15,212 nt of DNA from the NCBI GenBank assembly GCA_050743125.1, contig JBOGEB010000097.1, positions 1-15,212 of the forward strand, written 5' to 3'. A model generated the notes under the pieces. The model was not told where the DNA came from. It was given only the letters and a program-made list of their open reading frames with translations, and did not search any database. The stretch comes from JBOGEB01 sp050743125. Its GTDB lineage: Bacteria; Actinomycetota; Nitriliruptoria; Euzebyales; Egibacteraceae. This document shows positions 7,307 through 13,251 of this stretch, piece by piece. Numbering within the stretch: the first letter of the stretch is position 1; each line of letters opens with the position of its first letter. The position numbers and the translations under genes were made by a program.

Positions 7307-7503
7307 GACCGCCACCTCGGTCGAGGCGACAACTGCCACTCGACCACGAACGCGTCCTGCTCGCATAGATCATGCTCGTGGGGATGCGCCGGCACGTCAG
7401 CGCCGGGCTCCGAGGCGTCACGACGTTTCTGCCGGGCATCTTCAGACGGCTGCGCTTGGTGTCGAGCTTGGTCCTCCCGCTGACGCCGCGCCTGTGTGGC
7501 CAT
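7303..7503 (-). CDS. Small charged protein (66 residues), first ORF of the STAND unit
   Basis: The ATG at 7503 follows AGAGAGG at good spacing. The leader GGCAAGAGAGGTAGGG closely matches the leader of the gene starting at 13097 (GGCAAGGAGGTAGGG), which supports a real start. The N-terminal half is Arg/Gln/Glu-rich and probably helical or disordered. It is followed by a His/Pro segment (PAHPHEHDLCEQDAFVVEW), and the protein ends RPRWRS. No known domain is recognised. Its stop overlaps the next start, so it would be co-translated with the 41-residue ORF and the STAND-WD40 gene. It could be a separate partner of the STAND protein or part of a split effector. Confidence 0.4.
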   Translation of the reverse strand: MATQARRQREDQARHQAQPSEDARQKRRDASEPGADVPAHPHEHDLCEQDAFVVEWQLSPRPRWRS

Positions 7504-7692
7504 CCCTACCTCTCTTGCCTGAAGTAGCACAGGAGGCCGGGTCAGCCTACGGAGAGGGATCCTTCCTCCTGTGGGCTGACTGCTTAGCCACTCCTCCTCT
7601 TAACACGAACCGGTAGCAGGTGTCTACCCAAAAACGGCAACCGTAACCGGCAACCGCCGGCACCACGGCCCAGCGGACCGGCGTCACCACAT

Positions 7693-7773
7693 GTGTCGAT
7701 GCTCCGGAGGGCGGTATCGCCCAGTCGCCGACGAAGGCTCGCCAGGGCGTCTCACCGTTCAAACCCAAGGATG
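7693..7773 (+). repeat. Intergenic copy of the WD40 insertion sequence, opposite orientation
   Basis: The plus strand reads GTGTCGATGCTCCGGAGGGC and continues through CGCCGACGAAGGCT, GGCGTCTCACCG and AAACCCAAGGATG. These same blocks make up the insertions in the WD40 blades on the minus strand. Against blade 2, the first 47 bases differ at two positions. The copy has no coding context here, so the sequence is a dispersed DNA repeat and not just part of the propeller. Confidence 0.75.
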
Positions 7774-7931
7774 ACCAGCGGAACCCGCCCAGGGCACCCA
7801 CTCTGGCCCTGTTTCGACATACACGCTTAAGTGCTCATTCCCGACACCCCGCAACCAAGATTTCCTTCAACGTAATCGTCAGGGTGCTCGCGACTTTTAC
7901 GGTGGGAACAGGTAGGCTTAGTCCTCCTATA

Positions 7932-7948
7932 GGTCCTGGACCAGGACC
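7932..7948. promoter_or_regulatory. 17-bp palindrome GGTCCTGGACCAGGACC
   Basis: Two perfect 8-base arms flank a single central A. This is the size and symmetry of an operator for a dimeric regulator. It lies in the divergent region, about 430 bp from the STAND-unit start and 340 bp from the ANTAR start, so its target is not obvious. Confidence 0.35.
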
Positions 7949-8036
7949 GGTCGCGAAGTGAATTTCGGGGCAGACCATGACTGGCTCCCCGACTTGTGGC
8001 CAGCCTGGCTGACCTCGCTGGGCTCCGCCTCCCGGT

Positions 8037-8062
8037 GAGAGGTTCGGTGCCCCCAACCTCTC
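8037..8062 (+). terminator. Hairpin GAGAGGTT-N10-AACCTCTC with T-rich tail
   Basis: An 8-bp perfect stem with a 10-base loop is followed by TTTCATT on the plus strand. This resembles a weak intrinsic terminator. There is no plus-strand gene upstream in the region, so it may end a short untranslated RNA, attenuate the ANTAR leader, or be fortuitous. Confidence 0.3.
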
Positions 8063-8165
8063 TTTCATTCCACGGAACTCGGCACTGCGCTGATCCGTCA
8101 CAGCCCGCCGGGTGGGCGACTGGGTTCCGATTCCTTCCTCGTCTGAGCTGCTGATCGTTTCCCGC

Positions 8166-8225
8166 GGCTCACCGGGAGCCATATCCGCGTGCGCCCCCGG
8201 CCTCCATCACCGGAGGCTACCGGGG
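8166..8225 (+). promoter_or_regulatory. Tandem leader hairpins before the first GAF-ANTAR gene
   Basis: Hairpin 1 has stem GGCTC/GAGCC (8166-8170, 8176-8180) and loop ACCGG. Hairpin 2 has stem GCCTCC/GGAGGC (8200-8205, 8212-8217) and hexaloop ATCACC, extended by CCCCG/CGGGG around a three-base bulge. Both loops begin with A. ANTAR domains bind paired hairpins with hexanucleotide loops carrying A at position 1 and G at position 4. The match is only partial: the first loop has five bases, and the second lacks G4. Autoregulation is therefore a hypothesis. Confidence 0.3.
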
Positions 8226-8286
8226 CGAAGTTCCTTATTGTGTAGGAATCTGTGGTCTGTCTCTTTGAGCAGGCAGGAGAGTGGCG

Positions 8287-9003
8287 ATGTCGGAAGGCCC
8301 CAAGAACATCCCTGAAGGGTTGGCGGAGCTTTCTCAGCTGCTGTTCACCCAAGAGACGCTCGATTCGACGCTCGACCGGGTGGCGGGGCTCGCGGTCAAG
8401 ACGATACCGGGATGCGACGGGGCCGGAGTGGCCCTCGTGCGGGACGGTCGCATCACGAACGTGGCGGCCAGCGACGAACTCGTGGCTCGGCTCGAGGCAG
8501 CACAGTACCGGACGAACGAGGGACCGTGCCTTCAAGCGATCAAGCAGCAGCGAATGTTCCGGCTCGATGACACCGCCACGGACGAGGACTGGCCGGCGTT
8601 CTCGGCGCGGGCTCACGCCCATGGGGTCTCGAGCTGCCTGGCCTTCCCATTGGTCGTCGATCACCTGGTCGGTGCGCTCAACCTGTACGCGCGCCGGCCG
8701 GAGGCATTCAACCAAACCGACCACGACCTGGCGGCGGTATTCTCGGCTCATGCCGCCGTAACGCTGGCCAACGCCGAACTGTTCGCGTCGCGGGACGAGC
8801 TCGCCGAGCAGCTCAAGCAGGCGCTGACCTCGCGCGCCGTGATCGACCAGGCCAAGGGCATCCTCATGGAGCGAGAAAGCGTGGACGCCGAAACCGCCTA
8901 CCGGATGCTGATCACCGCGTCCCAGCACAGCCACGTCAAGCTGCACGAGGTCGCCCGGCAGCTCGTCGACCTGGTGAGCCGCAGACAGACAAGGACCAGG
9001 TAG
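8287..9003 (+). CDS. GAF and ANTAR domain-containing protein (first of pair)
   Basis: A 238-residue cytoplasmic sensor/regulator. Residues ~20-165 form a GAF domain with typical ANTAR-partner motifs (RTNEGPCLQAI, FPLVVDHLVGALNLYA, LAAVFSAHAAVTLANA). Residues ~172-232 form an ANTAR domain with the hallmark SRAVIDQAKGILMER and the C-terminal helix pattern. ANTAR domains bind hairpin RNA and cause transcription antitermination. The GAF domain presumably senses a small ligand or redox state. The ATG at 8287 is chosen because AGGAG at 8275-8279 is seven bases upstream. A GTG at 8281 would be only one base from it. A second, divergent homologue follows 268 bp downstream. Confidence 0.93.
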   Translation: MSEGPKNIPEGLAELSQLLFTQETLDSTLDRVAGLAVKTIPGCDGAGVALVRDGRITNVAASDELVARLEAAQYRTNEGPCLQAIKQQRMFRLDDTATDEDWPAFSARAHAHGVSSCLAFPLVVDHLVGALNLYARRPEAFNQTDHDLAAVFSAHAAVTLANAELFASRDELAEQLKQALTSRAVIDQAKGILMERESVDAETAYRMLITASQHSHVKLHEVARQLVDLVSRRQTRTR

Positions 9004-9070
9004 CGCAGCGTCGCACCGGCGTGCTTGTTGCCACCCCCCGGAGGCGCGGCTAGCCTGTCGTATTGGTTGA

Positions 9071-9113
9071 GCAGCCAGCCGACCCCCCGGGGCGGCCTGG
9101 GTCGGGTGGCTGC
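9071..9113 (+). terminator. 15-bp stem hairpin between the two ANTAR genes
   Basis: Arms 9071-9085 (GCAGCCAGCCGACCC) and 9099-9113 pair over 15 positions with one mismatch, around a 13-base GC-rich loop. It begins 68 bases after the first ANTAR gene stops and about 160 bases before the second starts. There is no U-run. It is a likely terminator or attenuator, and a natural place for ANTAR-controlled read-through into the second gene. Confidence 0.5.
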
Positions 9114-9204
9114 GCTGGCCATCCCCCCGGCACCTCCCGGTTGACACCCCGCCGTCCCCGTCCAGGGGGCCACAATGCCGGTAGGGTTCCGATCGCCCGT
9201 CCAG

Positions 9205-9216
9205 CTCGTGCACGAG
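9205..9216. promoter_or_regulatory. 12-bp palindrome CTCGTGCACGAG
   Basis: A perfect 12-base palindrome lies about 55 bases upstream of the GTG start of the second GAF-ANTAR gene. Position and symmetry fit an operator near a promoter, but I see no convincing -10/-35 pair around it. Confidence 0.25.
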
Positions 9217-9271
9217 ACCGTGCCGAGCCTCGCGTCGGCGGGTGACCGCGCCGTTTCGCCAGAGGAGCACC

Positions 9272-9979
9272 GTGAGCGGCTATCCGCAGGAACTGCAGGA
9301 AAGCTTCGCCGTATTGTCGGGACTGCTGCTCGACGAGGAGACGGTTGAATCCACTCTCCAGCAGATCGCAGCCCTCCCCGTCCGTTTGCTCGAGCACTGC
9401 GACGCCGTCGGCGTGTCCCTGGTCGCCGACGACCATATCGAGACCACCGTTGCGACCGACCTCATCGCCCAAGAGGTCGATGAGTTGCAGTACTCGACCC
9501 GCGAGGGGCCGTGCCTGGACAGCATCCGCCAGCGTGCGGTGGTCAGGATCGACTCCATGGCCCAGGAGCGGCGCTGGCCAACATACGTCCCCCAAGCGGC
9601 GGACAAAGGAGTGCTGAGCTCGCTGTCGCTGCCGCTCGAGGTGCGCGGCCACGCACTCGGCGCGCTCAACTGCTATTCGCGCAGGGAGCATGCATTCGCC
9701 GAGACGGACTTGGACCTGGTAGGGCTGTTCGCCTCGCACGCCGCCATTGCGCTCGCGAACTCTCAAATCTACGCGCGCAACGTGCAGCTCGGAAGGCAGC
9801 TCCAGCAGGCCCTCGAGTCGAGGGACGTCATCGGCCAGGCCAAGGGTATCTTGATGGAACGGGAGCACAAGACCTCCGGCCAGGCGTTCGAGATGCTCGT
9901 GAGAATTTCCCAACGCAGCAACCAGAAACTGCGCGACATCGCGCAGCAGGTCATCAATTCGACCGTGGGACGGGGGTAA
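9272..9979 (+). CDS. GAF and ANTAR domain-containing protein (second of pair)
   Basis: A 235-residue homologue of the upstream gene. The GAF domain spans residues ~13-165 (YSTREGPCLDSI, LPLEVRGHALGALNCYS, LFASHAAIALANS). The ANTAR domain spans ~173-230 (SRDVIGQAKGILMERE, KLRDIAQQVI). The GTG at 9272 is preferred over a GTG 30 bases upstream: GAGGAG lies four to five bases before it, and the homology starts there. Expected role: ligand-controlled RNA-binding antiterminator. Its TAA overlaps the ATG of the next gene (TAATG), so the two are coupled. The two ANTAR proteins are clearly related but diverged, which suggests an old duplication or separate acquisition. Different GAF ligands are possible. 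Confidence 0.93.
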   Translation: MSGYPQELQESFAVLSGLLLDEETVESTLQQIAALPVRLLEHCDAVGVSLVADDHIETTVATDLIAQEVDELQYSTREGPCLDSIRQRAVVRIDSMAQERRWPTYVPQAADKGVLSSLSLPLEVRGHALGALNCYSRREHAFAETDLDLVGLFASHAAIALANSQIYARNVQLGRQLQQALESRDVIGQAKGILMEREHKTSGQAFEMLVRISQRSNQKLRDIAQQVINSTVGRG

Positions 9980-10275
9980 TGATCAACGTGTCCCTTTCGG
10001 AATGGACAGAGAACAACGGCGATCTTCCGAGGTCACGGAGACTGGATACGGCGCGCCGGCAGATCGGGATATCTCGATCGGAGCTGTGGCTCCGCTGCCT
10101 GGCCCTAGGAGGGCTGTCCACGCCTGCGGAGCTCGACTCCTATCTGCAAGAAACCGCTCAGCCCGACCCCGGGGAGTACGACGTCATCGTCCAGGCCCTC
10201 AACGAGGGCTTCCTCGCCCTGGGGCGAGATCATCCGCTTCCCTACTCATGGACCGCAGCGGACTCCCAGGCGTAG
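9979..10275 (+). CDS. Small conserved actinobacterial protein coupled to the ANTAR gene (98 residues)
   Basis: The start ATG shares a base with the TAA stop of the GAF-ANTAR gene (TAATG). A G-rich stretch upstream may serve as a weak ribosome-binding site. The product contains LDTARRQIGISRSELWLRCL, ALGGLSTPAELDSYL and EYDVIVQALNEGFLALG. These resemble a family of short soluble actinobacterial proteins of unknown function that I recall near ANTAR genes. The helical pattern around ARRQIGISRSELWLR could be a helix-turn-helix-like unit. Tight coupling suggests it works with the second GAF-ANTAR protein, perhaps as a partner or anti-regulator. No function is established. Confidence 0.8.
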   Translation: MINVSLSEWTENNGDLPRSRRLDTARRQIGISRSELWLRCLALGGLSTPAELDSYLQETAQPDPGEYDVIVQALNEGFLALGRDHPLPYSWTAADSQA

Positions 10276-11031
10276 TCAGGGCTTGGGCTCTGTCGGCGAA
10301 AGACCGAGGAACGACCCGACAAGCGCCCCGGCGGTGCTGCCAGCGATAGCCCCAAGGACCAGCGCCCAAAGGGGCCGGGTGCCGAGCCCGAGCAGTACGT
10401 GGCCTAGCCAGCCCAGGGCTCCGCCTGCCACCAGGCCGACGACGATCCCGAGAGTGACTGCACGCTGATCGCGGGAGAGGATCAGCGCAGCGGAAACGTC
10501 TTCCGGGTCTTCCGGCTGGCCGGTGTCGGTCTGCAGCCGTCCCCCGCTGGGACCGTAGAGCTGGCCCAGAGCGGCGCCGTAGACCAGGTGAAGGATGAGG
10601 TTGCCCAGGATGGGCAGCGGGCCCGCGCCGAGACGCAGGCCGAGGAAGCCGCCCCCCACGGCGGGAAGAAACACCACGAGCGAAAGGATCCACGGCACCA
10701 GGGAGAACACCATGCCCCGCCGCCAGCCCGGGCCTCGCAACCTGGGCTCCACCAACGCATAGACCACGGCCGTGGCAATCCCTGAGGTGAAGTGCAGGCC
10801 CACTGCAATAGGAACGGCGGTTTGCGTCCTCTCGGTGACGGTGTTGTTTGCGAGCCCCCACATCCAGCGCAGCACCGCAGGCGCCTGCGGACTGGAGGAG
10901 CCCAGAGCCACAGCCGCCCCGTAGGCAAACGCCAAGACGACGGTCATCAGGCCCGTAGCGACAAACCCAGCGAGGACCGCAGCCGCGAGCAAGTCCGTCC
11001 GCCGGTTGACCTGCTCCAACTCGCTCGTCAT
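10276..11031 (-). CDS. Six-TM integral membrane protein (possibly DUF6789-like)
   Basis: A 251-residue protein with about six hydrophobic helices: LLAAAVLAGFVATGLMTVVL near the start, then AVPIAVGLHFTSGIATAVVY, GMVFSLVPWILSLVVFLP, ILGNLILHLVYGAALGQLYG, TLGIVVGLVAGGALGWLG and a final LWALVLGAIAGSTAGALVGS. A hydrophilic loop lies between helices four and five. No catalytic motif is visible. The general pattern recalls the DUF6789 membrane family, with low certainty. The ATG at 11031 is chosen. The frame runs on to 11076, but with no better ribosome-binding site, and none is strong. Its stop lies directly against the stop of the convergent 98-residue gene, leaving no room for a terminator between them. 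Confidence 0.8.
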   Translation of the reverse strand: MTSELEQVNRRTDLLAAAVLAGFVATGLMTVVLAFAYGAAVALGSSSPQAPAVLRWMWGLANNTVTERTQTAVPIAVGLHFTSGIATAVVYALVEPRLRGPGWRRGMVFSLVPWILSLVVFLPAVGGGFLGLRLGAGPLPILGNLILHLVYGAALGQLYGPSGGRLQTDTGQPEDPEDVSAALILSRDQRAVTLGIVVGLVAGGALGWLGHVLLGLGTRPLWALVLGAIAGSTAGALVGSFLGLSPTEPKP

Positions 11032-11099
11032 GGCTGTATCCACACCGTCCGATGGGCCGCATGCCTTTCGAGGCACGATGGTCGGGCTCTCCGGCCAGA

Positions 11100-11276
11100 A
11101 TTAAGAGAAATTTTAATGACTTGACCCGGTCGCTGCCACCTCACCTTCCGACGGCACCTGTCTGGAGGCCACGCCGGAGCTCTCGCCGACGCACTGGAGG
11201 AGTCCTCCGCTACGAGACCTCGCCCCGCGAGCGTAGAATCGAACCGACGGGCATCGGGCATCGACGGGAGCGGGAC
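11100..11276 (+). promoter_or_regulatory. Divergent promoter region with AT-rich patch, palindrome and TAGAAT box
   Basis: An AT-rich run (TTAAGAGAAATTTTAATGA, 11101-11119) stands out from the GC-rich background between two divergent genes. GGAGGAGTCCTCC (11196-11208) is a 13-base palindrome with a central G. TAGAAT at 11234-11239 fits an actinobacterial -10 box about 38 bases before the ATG at 11277. No clear -35 box is seen at 17 bp, so the palindrome may mark an operator or activator site. Confidence 0.35.
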
Positions 11277-11690
11277 ATGGAACGATCTGTGGAGATCGAA
11301 GACCTCACACGACGAATCTACGACGGAATGCGACGTGGCGACACCGATGCGGTCATAGGTCTGATCTCTGGTGAGGACGGCCTTGTCTGGATCGGCACCG
11401 ACCCGAACGAGTGGTGGACCGGCTATGACAAAGTCGCTGAGGTATTCCGGGCACAACTGGAGGCGACGGGGGGCTTCGAGATCGTGAATGAAGACCCGCG
11501 CGGCTATCGAGAGGGGGACGTCGGCTGGATGGCGGATCAAGCCGCGATCCGCTTCCCCGACGGCACCGAGGTCCCGATTCGGCTGACCGCTGTCGCTCAC
11601 CGCGAGAACGGTGAGTGGCGGTTCGTGCAATGCCATGCGTCGGTCGGCGTCGCCAACGAGGAGTTCTTCGGGGAAGAACTTCCGACGTGA
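11277..11690 (+). CDS. NTF2-like / SnoaL-like domain protein
   Basis: A 137-residue soluble protein. The layout matches the SnoaL_3/NTF2 fold: an N-terminal helical part (LTRRIYDGMRRGDTDAVIGL), LVWIGTDPNEWWTGYDKVAE, GWMADQAAIRFPDGTEVPIR and a final LTAVAHRENGEWRFVQCHAS strand pair. These cone-shaped folds bind small ligands or act as enzymes. Which applies here is not evident. The ATG at 11277 has GGGAG 6-7 bases upstream. The longer frame from 11052 has no supporting homology. It lies just before a frameshifted coiled-coil gene remnant in the same direction. Confidence 0.85.
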   Translation: MERSVEIEDLTRRIYDGMRRGDTDAVIGLISGEDGLVWIGTDPNEWWTGYDKVAEVFRAQLEATGGFEIVNEDPRGYREGDVGWMADQAAIRFPDGTEVPIRLTAVAHRENGEWRFVQCHASVGVANEEFFGEELPT

Positions 11691-11691
11691 G

Positions 11692-11921
11692 CGAGCGCGG
11701 CATGAGCTGTTCGGCCAGCTCGAGGACGTACTGGGAGCGGAGCATGCGGTGACCCTGATGGAGCACTTGCCCCCGGTGGGTTGGGCGGACGTGGCCCCAA
11801 ACACGACCTCAGCGCTGAGATCGGCTTGATCAGGTGCGACCTGGCAGCGCTCCAGGAGCGGCTCGACCTCAGGATCGATGGGCTGCGGATCGAGGCCCTG
11901 GTGGCGGTCAGCTCGTCGTGA
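11692..11921 (+). pseudogene. Frameshifted, truncated coiled-coil protein gene
   Basis: One frame gives RHELFGQLEDVLGAEHAVTL followed by MEHLPPVGWADVA, typical of a family of small actinobacterial coiled-coil proteins. After GTGGCC the frame is lost (APNTTSALRSA then stop). In the next frame the family pattern resumes: KHDLSAEIGLIRCDLAALQE, then RLDLRIDGLRIEALVAVSSS and a TGA. A single missing base near 11799 (GCCCCAAACAC where GCCACCAAACAC is expected) explains it. No in-frame start codon is evident near the homology start, which directly abuts the NTF2-like stop. The usual C-terminal membrane segment is absent, so truncation as well as frameshift is likely. Confidence 0.75.
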
Positions 11922-11984
11922 TGAGTCACTGCAGGATCCGGGGCTCGCGATCCTCCGCCGATGACGTCCGCGCCGCCGGTGCCG

Positions 11985-12461
11985 TTACAGCGGGATCCAG
12001 GAGGTGTCGATGATCCGCGCGTTCGTGGGCCCGACCCAGCAGCGCAGGCTCATTGGCCCTCGCGGCAGGTCGTCGGCCGCGAACCGGCCGAGTTCGTCGG
12101 TCACCACCGAGGTGACGCCGTCGGTATGCCGGATGTCGACCGGTGCGACCTGGCAGGGCGAGAGCTGACCGAGGATCCGCCGCCGCCGACCGACCGACGC
12201 GACCTCGACATCGACCGCAAGACCCGTGGCCTCGAACCCGAGCTGCCGCTGCTCGTGCTCACCGCGAATGGCGGTGAGACGCCGGTCGTCGAGGATCGAG
12301 TCGTACGTCAGCGTGGCGAACTCAGCGTCCGCCCTGCGCCAGGCAAAGGCAGCGCGCGCCGCTTGTGTCACCCAAGAGGGCACCGGGTCGGTCTGCTGGA
12401 CGATCCTGCGAAGCTCGGCGAGCAGCTGCTCGTCATCCTCGTCAAAGCTCTCATCACCCAA
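11985..12461 (-). CDS. Conserved protein of the type often encoded beside ECF sigma factors
   Basis: A 158-residue soluble protein with an acidic start (MGDESFDEDDEQLLAELRRI), a conserved-looking PSWVTQAARAAFAWRRADAE and LTYDSILDD, then a beta-rich C-terminal half (LGFEATGLAVDVEVASVGR; LGRFAADDLPRGPMSLRCWV; IIDTSWIPL). From memory this pattern occurs in actinobacterial proteins next to ECF sigma factor genes, but no sigma factor is seen here, so it appears orphaned. The TTG at 12461 is taken because an in-frame TGA lies two codons upstream and GGAGG lies about ten bases before it. Function unknown. Confidence 0.75.
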   Translation of the reverse strand: MGDESFDEDDEQLLAELRRIVQQTDPVPSWVTQAARAAFAWRRADAEFATLTYDSILDDRRLTAIRGEHEQRQLGFEATGLAVDVEVASVGRRRRILGQLSPCQVAPVDIRHTDGVTSVVTDELGRFAADDLPRGPMSLRCWVGPTNARIIDTSWIPL

Positions 12462-12740
12462 CCCTCACGCACCTCCGCCGCGCTGCTTCAGGGGTCTACC
12501 GTCGTCCTCAACTACAGAGCAGAAAGTCGCTGCCGTGATACATCCGCCGGTCAGGTGGGGATCAGGGCCGCAACACGTTTCTTCCCGGCTGGCTTCCGGC
12601 GCGCGGTGCCAGGCTGCCTCAGCCGCGCTGCGGTCGCCACGAGGCGCGAGCAGCGCCCCTGCCCGCGATCACCACGATCACGACGGCGGTGGGGTACTGG
12701 CCCATGCCGCGCGAGCAGGTCACTGGTGACGCCAGGATCC
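12462..12740. other. Non-coding spacer, no gene seen
   Basis: These 279 bases separate two minus-strand genes. Reading frames here lack family resemblance. A minus-strand frame ending just upstream of the TTG at 12461 is short and featureless. The region could once have held the sigma factor expected before the 158-residue gene, but no trace of one is recognisable. Confidence 0.4.
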
Positions 12741-13097
12741 TCAGTCGCCGTTGTCGCCGTCGCCGTCGCCGTTGTCGCCGTCGCCGTTGTCATCCCCGTC
12801 GTCGGGGCATACAACCACGAGGTGGAAGCCACGATTCGCCGGGTTGCCAGCGCTGTTGCGGGTCCTGACCTGGACGCCCCTGCGATCGCCAGGCTGGCTT
12901 CCCACCGAGATCTCCCCGGCTGGTGGAGCAGCGTCGTCTGGGACGCCGATCGTGGCGACGTACGCGCAGTCGGTCACGTCACGGCGGAAGATCACCTCGT
13001 ACTGTCCTGGGGCGACGCGTCGAGATCCCCGGGCGCCTTCCCCACGATCGAGTGACCCGGCCGCGTTCACGACGGCGAATAACGTCCTGACGGACAT
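12741..13097 (-). CDS. Small conserved protein with acidic Asp/Gly/Asn tail (118 residues)
   Basis: The ATG at 13097 has GGAGG five bases ahead. The core (TLFAVVNAAGSLDRG, PGQYEVIFRRDVTDCAYVAT, RTRNSAGNPANRGFHLVVVC) belongs to a family of short, probably beta-rich proteins of unknown function that I recall from actinomycetes. The last 20 residues are only Asp, Gly and Asn with a terminal PDD lead-in, encoded by a GC-rich microsatellite (12743-12800). Such a tail could bind divalent cations or be a neutral repeat expansion. Two cysteines (DCAYV and VVVC) could pair if exported, but there is no signal peptide. Confidence 0.75.
   Translation of the reverse strand: MSVRTLFAVVNAAGSLDRGEGARGSRRVAPGQYEVIFRRDVTDCAYVATIGVPDDAAPPAGEISVGSQPGDRRGVQVRTRNSAGNPANRGFHLVVVCPDDGDDNGDGDNGDGDGDNGD
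12743..12800. repeat. Microsatellite-like GCCGTC/GTTGTC tract in coding DNA
   Basis: Short units of CGCCGT and CGCCGTTGT alternate irregularly and encode the Asp/Gly/Asn tail of the minus-strand gene. Slippage between unit copies would change tail length in steps without shifting frame. Confidence 0.6.
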
Positions 13098-13251
13098 CCC
13101 TACCTCCTTGCCTAGATACTTGGATTATCGAGACAGAGCGTCGGCGCGTCTCCGCTGATACATGCTTCTCCAGCGAGGTCCACGGCGCAATGGGGTTGTC
13201 GCGTGGCGGTAATTGGGGTTACCAGATTTTGAGAACACGCTGGTCAGATGC

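Larger units (their letters stand above)
7504..8286. promoter_or_regulatory. 783-bp non-coding region between divergent units
   Basis: No convincing gene is seen here. The region must hold the promoters of the minus-strand STAND unit and the plus-strand ANTAR unit. From left to right it contains an inverted relative of the WD40 insertion DNA (7693-7773), a 17-bp palindrome (7932-7948), a hairpin with a pyrimidine-rich tail (8037-8062) and two hairpins close to the ANTAR start (8166-8225). It is visibly less GC-rich than its surroundings between about 7800 and 7930. Confidence 0.5.

Noticed and set aside
9141..9186. Promoter from TTGACA (9141) to TAGGGT (9181) before the second ANTAR gene
   Set aside because: The spacing is about 34 bases, far from the 16-18 needed, and no good alternative -10 box is found.
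8098..9913. Minus-strand frames opposite the GAF-ANTAR genes
   Set aside because: The plus strand encodes unmistakable GAF and ANTAR motifs. The antisense frames have none.
9511..9978. Upstream extension of the 98-residue gene into the ANTAR coding region
   Set aside because: The extension is out-of-frame shadow sequence. The TAATG junction at 9977-9981 and the start of the family-like pattern indicate the ATG at 9979.
11961..13055. Plus-strand 364-codon frame spanning two minus-strand genes
   Set aside because: Its hydrophobic-looking Val/Ala stretch is the antisense of the Asp/Gly tail microsatellite, and the rest mirrors the two minus-strand genes.
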